A stretch of 64,000 bases of DNA from Desmospora profundinema (lineage in GTDB: Bacteria > Bacillota > Bacilli > Thermoactinomycetales > DSM-45169): positions 62,001 through 126,000 of the forward strand of contig NZ_JAVDQG010000001.1 of assembly GCF_031454155.1 (NCBI RefSeq), in the 5' to 3' direction. Made by a program: the position numbers and the translations under genes. Below the pieces are notes generated by a model that was given only the letters and a program-made list of their open reading frames with translations, was not told the origin of the DNA and made no database searches. The number at the start of each line of letters is the position of its first letter. Position 1 is the stretch's first letter. Positions 25,946-34,749 of this stretch are shown piece after piece.

Positions 25946-27607
25946 CTATTTTTTTCCGGACCAGAGCTTGATGCTCAACTGTAGCAGAAATAAATCGTCG
26001 GGATTCATAAGAGAGCGTCCGGTGAGGGATTCGATTTTGCGCAGGCGGTAGAGAAGGGATTGCCGGTGAAGGTTTAGTTCTCGGGCGGTCTGGCTTACAT
26101 TGCAGTGATTGCGCAAATAGGAGGTGAAGGTTTCGATTAGATCGATCCCCCTCAACTGGCTGTAGTCCAAAAGGCGGCTCATGGCGGACCATGTGATCTC
26201 CCGCATGTCCGGGTGTTCCGACAGATGTTCCAGCGCACGGTAGAGGCCCGTATCAAAATGGAAATTGCGGTAACCGGAACCTTTATGGCGCCTTCCGATA
26301 TTCAATGCGGCCCGGGCGTCTTGGTAACTGGCGCGAAAGGTGTGCACCCCGGCCCGCTTTTCCCCGATCCCCCAGGAGACGACAAATTCCGGAAATTGTT
26401 CATGGAGGCGCCCTTCCAATATATCGAGAAACGACTGGACGGTATCGACGACCCGATCCATGGGAACTTCCAGGTAGATGACGAGTTGATCGGGCTGGCG
26501 GCTGGTCATGATTTGGCGGTGTACCGCCTTGCCCGCATAAACCACTTCATCCATCATTTCCGGTAAGGGAGGGCTTCCCGTACGCTCCTCTTGGCCGATT
26601 TTTTGTTCCGCTTCCCCGAGGATGCAGACGTATGGACAGCTGGTGTCGTAACCCAAAGCTTTTCCCCGCGTTTCAATCGTCTCCTCGGTGGTAATTTCCC
26701 CTTTGGCCAGACTCCATACGAAGTCGCTTTTCAGTCGTGTCTCTGTTTCCACGGCCACATTTTCCTGCAAAAAACAGAAAGCGGACGCGGTGGCCGCATG
26801 GTCCAGATAGATTTGTTCTTCCCGATTGAGCGGTTCCTCTCCATCCGCTACTTTCGGCAATAGGAGAAAAAGGGAACCCTGCTGTTTTCTCGCCGACCAG
26901 ATGGGGATCTCAATCAAGGTGTTCTCCGGCAATTCTACCCTTTTCCATTCCCCTTGCGAATAATTGTGGAACGCGCTTTGGATCCGGTAGGGGTGAGCGA
27001 TGGAACGGTGGATTTCCCTCATTTGCTCCCGCCAGAAACGGAGGAGGCGCTGTGCAGCGGGGCTGCTTCCCTTGATCTCCCCTTTCCGGTCGACGAATAA
27101 AACGGGATAGCCCATTTTTCGCTGAATCACGCTGGCCAGCTTGGTCAGGTTGCTTCCCTGCAGGATCATTTGGAGCAATTCTTTCTGGGTTTCCTGGGAG
27201 AAGAAAGCCATATCATCCTGTCGATGGTCCAATTCCCGTAAGACGATTTGCATAATATCCGCAAATCGGGTTTGCCAGGGGATTTCGATCAGAGGCATGT
27301 TTTGCCGGTCGGCCAACTGAATCACATCATCGGGGATTTTCCGGATGTGGCGACCGGTGGCAAGTGCCAGGCAGGCGGCGTCCGAGTCGATCAACGCTTG
27401 TACGAAGTTGCGGAAATGGACGGGATCGTGGCCGCAGCCCACCGCAGTACTTAACACCCACTCGTTTCGGCGAACAAAGTTTTCGACGGGCACTTCCATC
27501 ACGGAAATCGATTCCACGGGGTTTTGCAGCGAATGCTCCCCGGAGGTTCGGATGATTGCCCCATGCATGATGTCCAGTTGTAACACATCTCTGACGGTTA
27601 GGGGCAT
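25946..27607 (-). CDS. PucR-family transcriptional regulator, probable regulator of the ectoine operon
   Basis: 553 residues. The N-terminal ~120 form the PucR domain (TVRDVLQL, then VESISVMEVPVENFVRRNEWVL split over the first 50 residues). The middle shows a weakly conserved sensor-like region (MGYPVLFVDRKGEIKGSS) and a CdaR/GGDEF-like segment. The C-terminus is the PucR helix-turn-helix (LRNHCNVSQTARELNLHRQ, LLYRLRKIESLTGRSL). The family controls purine, amino-acid or osmolyte catabolism. AGGTG lies 8 bases before ATG 27607. It is divergent from doeA, and paired half-sites CGGACAATTG and CAATTGTTCCG lie in the shared 243-base gap, so control of the neighbouring operon is likely. Known ectoine regulators are Lrp- or MocR-type, so a PucR regulator is different. 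Confidence 0.88.
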   Translation of the reverse strand: MPLTVRDVLQLDIMHGAIIRTSGEHSLQNPVESISVMEVPVENFVRRNEWVLSTAVGCGHDPVHFRNFVQALIDSDAACLALATGRHIRKIPDDVIQLADRQNMPLIEIPWQTRFADIMQIVLRELDHRQDDMAFFSQETQKELLQMILQGSNLTKLASVIQRKMGYPVLFVDRKGEIKGSSPAAQRLLRFWREQMREIHRSIAHPYRIQSAFHNYSQGEWKRVELPENTLIEIPIWSARKQQGSLFLLLPKVADGEEPLNREEQIYLDHAATASAFCFLQENVAVETETRLKSDFVWSLAKGEITTEETIETRGKALGYDTSCPYVCILGEAEQKIGQEERTGSPPLPEMMDEVVYAGKAVHRQIMTSRQPDQLVIYLEVPMDRVVDTVQSFLDILEGRLHEQFPEFVVSWGIGEKRAGVHTFRASYQDARAALNIGRRHKGSGYRNFHFDTGLYRALEHLSEHPDMREITWSAMSRLLDYSQLRGIDLIETFTSYLRNHCNVSQTARELNLHRQSLLYRLRKIESLTGRSLMNPDDLFLLQLSIKLWSGKK

Positions 27608-27710
27608 GAAAGCTTCACCTCGCTTGGTGGGGCCAAAGGCCCTTTTTCTGATGGTATCAAAAAATCGGCAAGGGGCGTATCCTGTTCTTCTTAGAAAACA
27701 GGGGGGTTAG

Positions 27711-27796
27711 CGGACAATTGTACAACAGAAAATGGTTCGTTCGCTATTTTGATGAAAAGGAGACCCTTCTCTTTATACAATATTGCAATTGTTCCG
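27711..27796. promoter_or_regulatory. Divergent control region of PucR gene and doeA operon
   Basis: CGGACAATTG at 27711-27720, running into TTGTACAA, and CAATTGTTCCG at 27786-27796 are inverted half-sites about 65 bases apart. Between them lies a possible doeA promoter: TTGATG (27749-27754) and TATACAAT (27774-27781). One half-site is upstream of the -35, the other just after the -10. Confidence 0.45.
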
Positions 27797-27850
27797 ATTA
27801 TGATGCATTGCGTAAAATGACGGTAGAACGGATCAGGGGGGGTGGGCGTA

Positions 27851-29071
27851 ATGAATGATTTGCCCTTCTCGATGATGGAATATGCTGAGCGAATCCATCA
27901 GACCAAAAAGCGCATGGAAGCGGAGGGGGTGGAGGTACTCCTGCTGACGGACCCCGCCAACATGCATTATTTGTCCGGATATGACGGGTGGTCTTTTTAT
28001 GTGCCTCAAATGCTGGTGGTGATCTTGGAAGAGGAACAACCGATCTGGATCGGCCGGAAACAGGATGCCAACGGCGCCCGTTTGACCACCTGGCTCCATC
28101 CGGACCATCTGATTCCTTACCCTGACGATTACGTGCAATCCACACACAAGCATCCGATGGATTTTGTTGCCGATAGTCTGACTCAGATCGGTCAATGGGA
28201 CAGACGAACAGGAGTGGAAATGGATTCCTACTACTTTACGGCCCAAGCGTATGAGCGACTGAGAAGAAGGATGCCCAATGCCCGCTTCCAGGATTGCACA
28301 CTTCTGGTCAACCGCGTCCGGATGGTGAAGTCCGATCAGGAGATTCAGTATATGCGCAAAGCGGCCCGGATCGCGGAACGGGCGATGCATGCAGGGCTGG
28401 AAGCGATCGCTCCCGGTGTTCGTGAGTGCGATGTGGCCGCCCAAATCGTTCATGCCCAAATGAGCGGCACACCGGAATTCGGAGGGGACTACCCGGCGAT
28501 CGTTCCGCTATTGCCTTCGGATGAGAAGACATCCACCCCACATCTCACCTGGACGGATCGACCATACAAACAGGGGGATACGGTGTTGTTGGAACTGGCG
28601 GGATGTTATCGGCGCTATCATGCACCGATGGCCCGGACCGCTGTGATTGGATCCCCTTCCAACCTGGTGCGGGATTTGGCGGAAGTGGTAATCGAAGGCC
28701 TCAACATCACCCTGGATGCTGTCAAGCCCGGAATCACCTGTGAAGAGGTGGAACGGGTGTGGCGGAACTCGATCGAACGGAAGGGATGGTTGAAGGAGTC
28801 CCGTCTCGGTTATTCCGTCGGGTTGAACTATCCGCCCGATTGGGGGGAGCATACAGCCAGTCTGCGTGCCGGCGACCGTACGGTTTTGCAGCCCAATATG
28901 ACGTTTCACATGATTCCGGGAATGTGGTTTGACTCCTACGGTGTGGAGTTGAGTGAAACATTCCTTGTGACGGAAAACGGATGTGAAGTGCTGGCCACGT
29001 TCCCGCGGGAGATCTTCCAATGTCCCTTTGGTTCCGGGATGGTTCACCCGTTGGGGGAAAGCGGGGCTTAG
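27851..29071 (+). CDS. doeA: Ectoine hydrolase (M24 peptidase fold)
   Basis: 406 residues from ATG 27851 (AGGGGGG about 9 bases before; GTG 27842 too close). It matches DoeA/EutD: TDPANMHYLSGYDGWSFYV, HPMDFVADSL, GVEMDSYYFTAQA, GGDYPAIVPLLP, HLTWTDRP, LNYPPDWGEHTASLRAGDR and FHMIPGMW. DoeA opens the ectoine ring to N-acetyl-2,4-diaminobutyrate in the cytoplasm. The pita-bread fold lacks an obvious full set of five metal ligands, as expected for this non-peptidase branch. It is the first gene of five; the next starts 46 bases on. Together with the M20 deacetylase and the aldehyde dehydrogenase it points to ectoine use as carbon and nitrogen source. Confidence 0.9.
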   Translation: MNDLPFSMMEYAERIHQTKKRMEAEGVEVLLLTDPANMHYLSGYDGWSFYVPQMLVVILEEEQPIWIGRKQDANGARLTTWLHPDHLIPYPDDYVQSTHKHPMDFVADSLTQIGQWDRRTGVEMDSYYFTAQAYERLRRRMPNARFQDCTLLVNRVRMVKSDQEIQYMRKAARIAERAMHAGLEAIAPGVRECDVAAQIVHAQMSGTPEFGGDYPAIVPLLPSDEKTSTPHLTWTDRPYKQGDTVLLELAGCYRRYHAPMARTAVIGSPSNLVRDLAEVVIEGLNITLDAVKPGITCEEVERVWRNSIERKGWLKESRLGYSVGLNYPPDWGEHTASLRAGDRTVLQPNMTFHMIPGMWFDSYGVELSETFLVTENGCEVLATFPREIFQCPFGSGMVHPLGESGA

Positions 29072-29116
29072 GGGGATACAGACCCACGGCTGTTACGATG
29101 AAAAGGAGTGGTATGC

Positions 29117-30328
29117 ATGGCAAAACGAGTGGATGAAGCCTCCATCGGTACCCGTTCCGTTTGGGGAGGGGAAGAGGAATCGCTCATGCAGGGGTCCACA
29201 CAAGTGCCCGTGGTACACAGCGTCTCCTTTGGTTATTCGGACATCGACAGCTGGCATGAGGTGGCGTTGGGCAAGAAAAGGGGGCATATCTACGGCCGCA
29301 ACACCAATCCCACGGTGGAAGTGTTTGAAGAAAAAGTGCGCCTGTTGGAAGGGGCGGAAGCCGCCACCAGCTTCTCCACCGGCATGGCGGCGATCAGCAA
29401 TGTGTTGTTTACGTTTCTCTCCCCGGGAGATCGGGTGGTTTCCATCAAAGACACCTATGGAGGTACCAATAAGATTTTCCTTGAATTCCTGCCGCGGTTT
29501 CAGGTGGAGGTCCAGCTGTGCGATACCCACGACCATCAAGCCATGGAAGAGAGAATAGCCCGCGGTTGCCGGGTCCTTTACCTGGAAACGCCCACCAATC
29601 CGACATTGAAAATAGTAGATCTTGCACGGCTGATTCAGGCCGCCCATCGGGTGGGAGCGATTGTCATCGTGGATAACACCTTCGCTACTCCGATCAATCA
29701 GAACCCGCTCCAATGGGGGGCGGATTTGGTTATCCACAGTGCCACCAAGTTCTTGGGCGGTCATGCCGATGCATTGGGAGGGGTGGTTGCCGGATCCAAA
29801 CACCTGGTGAAGCAGGTATACCATTACCGGGAAATCAACGGGGCGACGTTGGACCCCATGTCGGCATACTTGTTGCTCAGAGGGATGAAGACACTTCATC
29901 TTCGCATTCGCCAGCAGAATCAAAGCGCCATGGCCATAGCGCAGTTTTTGGAGAATCATCCCGGTGTGGACGGGGTTTATTATCCGGGTTTGTCCTCCCA
30001 TATTCATCATGGGATCGCCAAAAAACAGATGAAGGGATTTGGAGGCGTGCTCAGCTTTTCGTTGAAGGGAGGCCTGGAAGCGGTGCGCCGTTTCCTGCCT
30101 CGGCTCCGCCATGCGCACCTGGCAGCCAACCTGGGATCGGTGGAAACGGTGGCCGGCCCACCGCGAACGACCAGCCATGTGGAGTGTTCCGAAGAAGAGC
30201 GGCGGGCGATGGGGATTCCGGAAGGGTTGATCCGATACTCGGTCGGGGTGGAGGAGACGGAAGACCTTCTCCGCGACCTGGAACAGGCATTGCAAGCGGC
30301 CAGCAGTGCGGAAATGAAATCATCCTGA
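29117..30328 (+). CDS. Cystathionine gamma-synthase family PLP enzyme
   Basis: 403 residues from ATG 29117, 8 bases after AAAAGGAG. Fold-type I Cys/Met metabolism features: YGRNTNPTVEVFEEKV, SFSTGMAAISNVL, the D of VDNTFATP and the PLP lysine in HSATKFLGGHADALGG. The C-terminal part ends IRYSVGVEETEDLL. Such enzymes catalyse beta- or gamma-elimination or replacement. Its place as second gene after doeA is unexpected, because the classical pathway uses an aminotransferase (DoeD) on diaminobutyrate. It could act on diaminobutyrate, on homoserine derivatives made by the fourth gene, or on a hydroxyectoine intermediate; none can be decided from sequence. A hairpin repeat lies between it and the next gene. 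Confidence 0.88.
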   Translation: MAKRVDEASIGTRSVWGGEEESLMQGSTQVPVVHSVSFGYSDIDSWHEVALGKKRGHIYGRNTNPTVEVFEEKVRLLEGAEAATSFSTGMAAISNVLFTFLSPGDRVVSIKDTYGGTNKIFLEFLPRFQVEVQLCDTHDHQAMEERIARGCRVLYLETPTNPTLKIVDLARLIQAAHRVGAIVIVDNTFATPINQNPLQWGADLVIHSATKFLGGHADALGGVVAGSKHLVKQVYHYREINGATLDPMSAYLLLRGMKTLHLRIRQQNQSAMAIAQFLENHPGVDGVYYPGLSSHIHHGIAKKQMKGFGGVLSFSLKGGLEAVRRFLPRLRHAHLAANLGSVETVAGPPRTTSHVECSEEERRAMGIPEGLIRYSVGVEETEDLLRDLEQALQAASSAEMKSS

Positions 30329-30337
30329 CGCAAGTGT

Positions 30338-30483
30338 GACTAGGATCTGTCTGGTAATTACAATTTTCCGCGTAAATGAGGGAGGGTCGGTGTAGTCTTT
30401 GATTTGCCTTTGCGCTTTTTGCAACGAAACGAAGACGGCTACACCGACCCGGGAAGCCGCCTAACTCATTGTTCAGACGCCTG
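30338..30483. repeat. Dispersed hairpin repeat, copy 2, inside the ectoine operon
   Basis: The arms GGGTCGGTGTAG (30384-30395) and CTACACCGACCC (30439-30450) pair perfectly over 12 bp, extended by GTCTT / AAGAC. Ends TCTGTCTGG and TTCAGACGCC are roughly inverted. It shares ordered sequence blocks with copy 1 at 20610-20799. Located in the 175-base gap between the PLP enzyme gene and the M20 gene, it could affect mRNA stability or downstream expression. Confidence 0.65.
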
Positions 30484-30503
30484 AAAGGAGAGGGGGGATC
30501 GCA

Positions 30504-31718
30504 TTGCTGGCGATACGGGAGTGGGCGGATCGGGCCTGGAAGATACAGCCGCAATTGATTCAATGGCGCAGACACCTTCACCAGTACCCGGAACTCAGCT
30601 TTCAGGAGTTCCAGACGGCGAAATGGGTAGCCGACCAATTGCGCCGAACTCCCGGGGTCCAGGTGCAGACAGAAGTGGGAGGCACCGGTGTGGTGGGTAC
30701 CTTGGCTTTCGGACCCGGTCCCCATATTGCTCTTCGAGCCGATATGGATGCGCTCCCGATCCTGGAATCTGAGGATCGTCCCTACCGCTCCCGGACCCCC
30801 GGAGTGATGCATGCTTGCGGCCATGATGCCCATACGGCGATGCTGCTGGGTGCCGCCCGTCTGTTGGCGGAAACGGCCGCTGCAGGGGAAGTGAAAGGGA
30901 CGGTTCGGTTTTTGTTTCAGCCGGCAGAAGAGAACAGCGGCCCGGACGGGTTGACCGGGGCACCGCGGATGATTGCGGACGGGGCTTTGGATGGAGTGGA
31001 ACGGATTTTGGCTCTTCATGTGGACCCGGAGCTGCCGGTGGGATCCTTTCGGGTGAATGACGGCTTTACCATGGCCAGTGTGGATACGTTTACCGGTACG
31101 CTGATTGGAACAGGGGGACACGGCGCTTATCCGGATCGGGGGGTGGATCCGACCTGGATCTTGCTACCGGTGTTGCAAGTCTTGCATGGTATTACAGCCC
31201 GAAGGGTTTCACCCTTGGAGCCGGCGGTAATCAGTATCGGCCGGATTCATGCCGGAATGGCCAGCAATATCATCCCCGCGGAAGTGGAGCTGGAGGGAAC
31301 GATCCGGTGTCGCAGTCCCGAGCTCCGGGAACGGTTAATTGCCGAAGTGGAAGGGGCGTTTTCCCTTGCGTCTTCTCTGGGAGGGGATTATCGGTTCCGA
31401 GTGGTTCGCGGGGAGCCGGCGCTTCAAAATGATCCTGAAGTAAATCGGCAAATTATCGCTGCCATCCGCAAGGTGGTTCCCGATGGTGTGATCCAGGCCG
31501 GCCCTCACGGTTTGGGAGCGGAAGATTTCAGCCATATGGTGGAGAAGGTGCCGGGAGCCATGTTTTTTCTCGGATGCGCAGAATCCGGCGGGGTTCGGAG
31601 GGAATTGCACACGCCCACTTTTGATCTCGACGAGCAGTGTTTATCCCTGGGTGCGGTTATTTTGGCAGAGACGGCGAAGCGCCTGTTGTGCGCTGCTTCA
31701 ACAGGGGAGGGAAGATGA
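30504..31718 (+). CDS. M20-family amidohydrolase, probable N-acetyl-diaminobutyrate deacetylase
   Basis: 404 residues from TTG 30504, with AGGAGAGGGGGG ahead. M20D signature: RRHLHQYPELSFQEF, ALRADMDALPI, the metal motif MHACGHDAHTAMLLGAA, PAEENSGPDG, then HGLGAEDFSHM near the C-terminus. The dimerisation domain lies at about residues 180-290. These binuclear metal enzymes remove N-acyl groups. In the ectoine operon the logical role is removal of acetate from N-acetyl-2,4-diaminobutyrate, a step performed in Halomonas by DoeB of another fold; an M20 enzyme (DoeB2 type) has been described near some ectoine genes. The stop overlaps the next start by four bases. Role inferred from context. Confidence 0.85.
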   Translation: MLAIREWADRAWKIQPQLIQWRRHLHQYPELSFQEFQTAKWVADQLRRTPGVQVQTEVGGTGVVGTLAFGPGPHIALRADMDALPILESEDRPYRSRTPGVMHACGHDAHTAMLLGAARLLAETAAAGEVKGTVRFLFQPAEENSGPDGLTGAPRMIADGALDGVERILALHVDPELPVGSFRVNDGFTMASVDTFTGTLIGTGGHGAYPDRGVDPTWILLPVLQVLHGITARRVSPLEPAVISIGRIHAGMASNIIPAEVELEGTIRCRSPELRERLIAEVEGAFSLASSLGGDYRFRVVRGEPALQNDPEVNRQIIAAIRKVVPDGVIQAGPHGLGAEDFSHMVEKVPGAMFFLGCAESGGVRRELHTPTFDLDEQCLSLGAVILAETAKRLLCAASTGEGR

Positions 31719-32758
31719 TGACGCATCGGCTGGCACTGATCGGGTTTGGAACCGTGGGCCAGGCATTGACGGAAATCTTGCAGGATAAAAAGGAAGAACT
31801 GCTTATGGGCGAGGGGCTGGATGTGCAAATCACGGCGGTGGCGGATCCGATCAAAGGTTGTTTATATCATCCGGAGGGGTTGGATACAGGTGAATTGCTC
31901 CGACAAGTGGAGGAGAGGGGGAATCTGGACCAATACCCCGATTCGCCGGGGTTGGAGCGTGGATGGGACAGTTTTCGGACCATCCGGGAGAGCAACGCGG
32001 ACACCGTGATCGAAGTTTCCTACACGGACGGGAAAACGGGACAGCCGGCCATCGACCATTGTAAAGCGGCGTTTGAAAGCGGCAAAAACGTGGTCATGAC
32101 CAACAAGGGTCCCGTTGCCCTGGCTTATCGGGAATTGTCCCTGCTGGCGGAGTGCCACGGAGTCCGGTGGGGATTTGAAGGCACCGTGATGAGCGGGACA
32201 CCTACGCTGCGGCTGGCCCGTTCCGCGTTGAGGGGAAATGAGATTACCCGTATACGAGGCATTTTCAATGGAACCACCAACTTTATTCTGGCACGGATGG
32301 AAGATGGAATCCCTTTTGGGGAGGCATTGGTGGAAGCACAGAAACAGGGAATCGCAGAGGCGGATCCCACCAGTGACATGGATGGGACCGATGTGCTGTT
32401 CAAAGTATTGATTTTGTCCCAGGTGGTTCTGGGAGTTCCGCTGGATCGGGATCAGGTGGAGTGCCGGGGAATTCGCAGCCTGTCCGGAACAGAAGTGCAG
32501 CGCGCCCGGCAAGGGGGAAAACGGTGGAAGCTGTTGGGTCAACTTCAGCGAGAGGGAAAGCGGGTGACTGCATCCGTGCAGCCGGTATTACTGCCTTTGT
32601 CCGACCCGCTGGCTGGAGTGACGGGTACGATGAACGCCGTCACCTATCAATGTGATTTGGCGGGTCCAGTGACACTGGTGGGAGCGGGAGCTGGCCGGAA
32701 AGAAACCGGCTATGCTTTGTTGAGCGATTTGCTCCACATGGTGAAGGGGCATCCCTAG
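31715..32758 (+). CDS. Homoserine dehydrogenase, short form
   Basis: 347 residues; two adjacent ATGs (31715 and 31718) follow GGGGAGGG, the first overlapping the upstream stop. NAD(P)-binding GFGTVGQAL at the N-terminus, the catalytic-lysine region NVVMTNKGPVA, GTVMSGTPTLRLA, GIFNGTTNFIL and EADPTSDMDGTD are all present. There is no C-terminal ACT domain, so threonine feedback inhibition is not expected; the biosynthetic Bacillus enzyme has it. It interconverts aspartate 4-semialdehyde and homoserine. Being in the ectoine operon suggests a catabolic role: diverting aspartate semialdehyde derived from diaminobutyrate to homoserine, possibly feeding the PLP enzyme of the same operon. This is inference. 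Confidence 0.87.
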   Translation: MMTHRLALIGFGTVGQALTEILQDKKEELLMGEGLDVQITAVADPIKGCLYHPEGLDTGELLRQVEERGNLDQYPDSPGLERGWDSFRTIRESNADTVIEVSYTDGKTGQPAIDHCKAAFESGKNVVMTNKGPVALAYRELSLLAECHGVRWGFEGTVMSGTPTLRLARSALRGNEITRIRGIFNGTTNFILARMEDGIPFGEALVEAQKQGIAEADPTSDMDGTDVLFKVLILSQVVLGVPLDRDQVECRGIRSLSGTEVQRARQGGKRWKLLGQLQREGKRVTASVQPVLLPLSDPLAGVTGTMNAVTYQCDLAGPVTLVGAGAGRKETGYALLSDLLHMVKGHP

Positions 32759-32785
32759 GCGAGTCCGATGAGAGGGGGATTTGCA

Positions 32786-34228
32786 ATGGAATTGGAAGCG
32801 ATGGAACAACATCTGGTAAGGCAAGAACCGATCTCCAAGCGAAAAAGGTGGATCGAGGTCCGGGATCCGCAGGATCATTCCCTGATTGAAACCATTCCTG
32901 CGGCAGATCAGCGACAGATGGAGACGGTGATTGAAAAAGCGGCGGAGGGTGCCCGTATTGCCGCCGCCCTGCCGGTGTATGAACGTGCCGCCATCCTGGG
33001 GCGGGCGGCCGATCTCATCCAATCCCGCTTGGAATCCTTCGCGGTGACCATCGCCCGGGAAGGCAGCAAAACGATACGGGAGGCGCGGAAGGAAGCGGGG
33101 CGGTGTGTGGAAACCCTTCGTCTGAGTGCGGAAGAAGCCCGCCGGATCCATGGGGAAACCATTCCTTTTGATCAAGTGGCCGGCAACGGGGACCGGGTTG
33201 GCTACTTTACCCGTTTTCCCGTCGGGTTAATCGGTGCCATCACTCCCTTCAACGATCCACTCAACTTGGTGGCGCACAAGGTGGGGCCCGCCATCGCCGC
33301 GGGAAATGCCATGGTGTTGAAACCCGCCAGCCTAACCCCCTTGAGTGCGTTAAAGCTGGAAGCGATATTGGAGGAAGCGGGCTTGCCGAAACAAGTGTTC
33401 CAGGTGGTGACCGGGTATGGCGGGGAGATCGGAGATGTGCTGGTCCGGCACCCGGCGGTGCGGATGCTGTCTTTTACAGGGGGAACGGAAGCTGGAGAGG
33501 CGATCACCCGCAAAGCCGGGTTGAAAAAAATCAGCATGGAATTAGGTTCCAATTCGCCGGTGCTGGTGCTGCGGGATGCGGATCTGGATGAAGCGGTGGC
33601 ATCGTCGGTTTCCGGCGCATTCTGGGCGGCAGGACAAAATTGCTTGGGTGTCCAGCGCATCTTGATCGAAGATCCGGTGTATGAGGCGTTTGTGGAGCGA
33701 TTCGTGAAACGGGCTCGTTCCTACCGGGTGGGAGATAAGTTGTCCGAGGAGACGGACATGGGACCGATGATCACGGAAAAAGAAGCGATTCGGGTGGAGC
33801 GATGGGTGCAGGAAGCGGTAGATCGAGGCGCCGAGGTGCTGTGTGGCGGGGAGCGAAACGGATGTTTTTTTACTCCCACCGTGTTGATCGATGTGCCGCC
33901 CGATTGTCGGATCGTTTGTGAAGAAGTGTTTGGGCCGGTCGTCTCCTTATACCGGGTGGATTCTCTGGAGGGTGCCATCCGGGAAGCCAACCGGTACGAT
34001 TACGGTTTACAGGTTGGGGTGTTTACCAAAGATATAGAAAAAGCCTTTGAAGTGATTCGCCGGACGGAAGCCGGCGGGGTGATGATCAACGACAGCAGCG
34101 ATTTTCGGATTGACGCCATGCCTTTCGGCGGTGTGAAATCCTCGGGTCTGGGAAGGGAAGGAGTCAAATATGCCATCCAGGAGATGACGGAGACGAAAGT
34201 GGTCTGTTTCCGACTCGGGCTCGGCTAA
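32786..34228 (+). CDS. NAD(P)-dependent aldehyde dehydrogenase, probable aspartate-semialdehyde oxidiser
   Basis: 480 residues from ATG 32786, 8 bases after AGAGGGGG; an ATG at 32768 has no ribosome site. ALDH motifs: GAITPFNDPLNLVAHKVGP, LSFTGGTEAGEAI, the general-base E in ISMELGSNSPVLVL, catalytic Cys in AAGQNCLGVQRI, and EEVFGPVVSLYRV. It is last in the ectoine operon and corresponds in position to DoeC, which oxidises aspartate 4-semialdehyde to aspartate. Succinate semialdehyde or another short aldehyde is possible. The following gene is convergent, with only 8 bases between stops. Confidence 0.87.
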   Translation: MELEAMEQHLVRQEPISKRKRWIEVRDPQDHSLIETIPAADQRQMETVIEKAAEGARIAAALPVYERAAILGRAADLIQSRLESFAVTIAREGSKTIREARKEAGRCVETLRLSAEEARRIHGETIPFDQVAGNGDRVGYFTRFPVGLIGAITPFNDPLNLVAHKVGPAIAAGNAMVLKPASLTPLSALKLEAILEEAGLPKQVFQVVTGYGGEIGDVLVRHPAVRMLSFTGGTEAGEAITRKAGLKKISMELGSNSPVLVLRDADLDEAVASSVSGAFWAAGQNCLGVQRILIEDPVYEAFVERFVKRARSYRVGDKLSEETDMGPMITEKEAIRVERWVQEAVDRGAEVLCGGERNGCFFTPTVLIDVPPDCRIVCEEVFGPVVSLYRVDSLEGAIREANRYDYGLQVGVFTKDIEKAFEVIRRTEAGGVMINDSSDFRIDAMPFGGVKSSGLGREGVKYAIQEMTETKVVCFRLGLG

Positions 34229-34236
34229 GAATAACT

Positions 34237-34737
34237 TCAACCCGATTCCAGCAGGAGCAGTTGTTTCTTTAGCGCCATCCCTCCGCGATAACCGACCAAT
34301 CGGCCGTCTTTGCCCACGACTCGATGGCAGGGAATGACGATCGGAACGGGGTTTTGCCTGTTGGCGGCTCCCACGGCACGAACGGCTCTCGGACGGCCGA
34401 TCGCGGCAGCTACATCGGAATAACTGCGGGTGGCCCCATGGGGGATGGTTAATAATTCCCGCCAAACGGCTCGTTGGAACGGCGTTCCTTTAAGATCGAC
34501 GGAAAAAGTGAATGCGGTTCGTGACCCGTTTAAATACTCTTCCAGCTGCATCCAATAAGGGTGCAGCGCTTTTTTGTCCTCCACCAAGGAGGCGCCGTCG
34601 GTGTGTCGATTCACCCAAAGTTCCAACGTGTGATAGGGTTCTCCCGGAAGCGACAGGTGGCAAAGGCCGCGGGGAGTGGCGGCCAGGTGGAAAGACTGTT
34701 CTCCATGAGAAAAGTGGAACCAGTGGATGGTTTCCAT
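34237..34737 (-). CDS. adaB: Methylated-DNA-protein cysteine methyltransferase
   Basis: 166 residues from ATG 34737, with GAGGAGG overlapping the end of the upstream gene. The active-site PCHRVVGKDG and the helix-turn-helix region RSYSDVAAAIGRPRAVRAVG are present, as in Ogt/AdaB. It transfers alkyl groups from O6-alkylguanine to its own cysteine. It follows adaA by 12 bases as in the adaAB operon of Bacillus subtilis, so it should be induced by methylation damage through AdaA. Confidence 0.93.
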   Translation of the reverse strand: METIHWFHFSHGEQSFHLAATPRGLCHLSLPGEPYHTLELWVNRHTDGASLVEDKKALHPYWMQLEEYLNGSRTAFTFSVDLKGTPFQRAVWRELLTIPHGATRSYSDVAAAIGRPRAVRAVGAANRQNPVPIVIPCHRVVGKDGRLVGYRGGMALKKQLLLLESG

Positions 34738-34749
34738 ATGATTTCCTCC

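Noticed and set aside
28983-29558. 191-codon plus-strand frame across the doeA/PLP enzyme junction
   Set aside because: It is a shifted frame of two clear genes with low-complexity arginine- and proline-rich product.
29093-30295. 400-codon minus-strand frame
   Set aside because: Antisense to the PLP enzyme gene; the product has no motif and no start signals.
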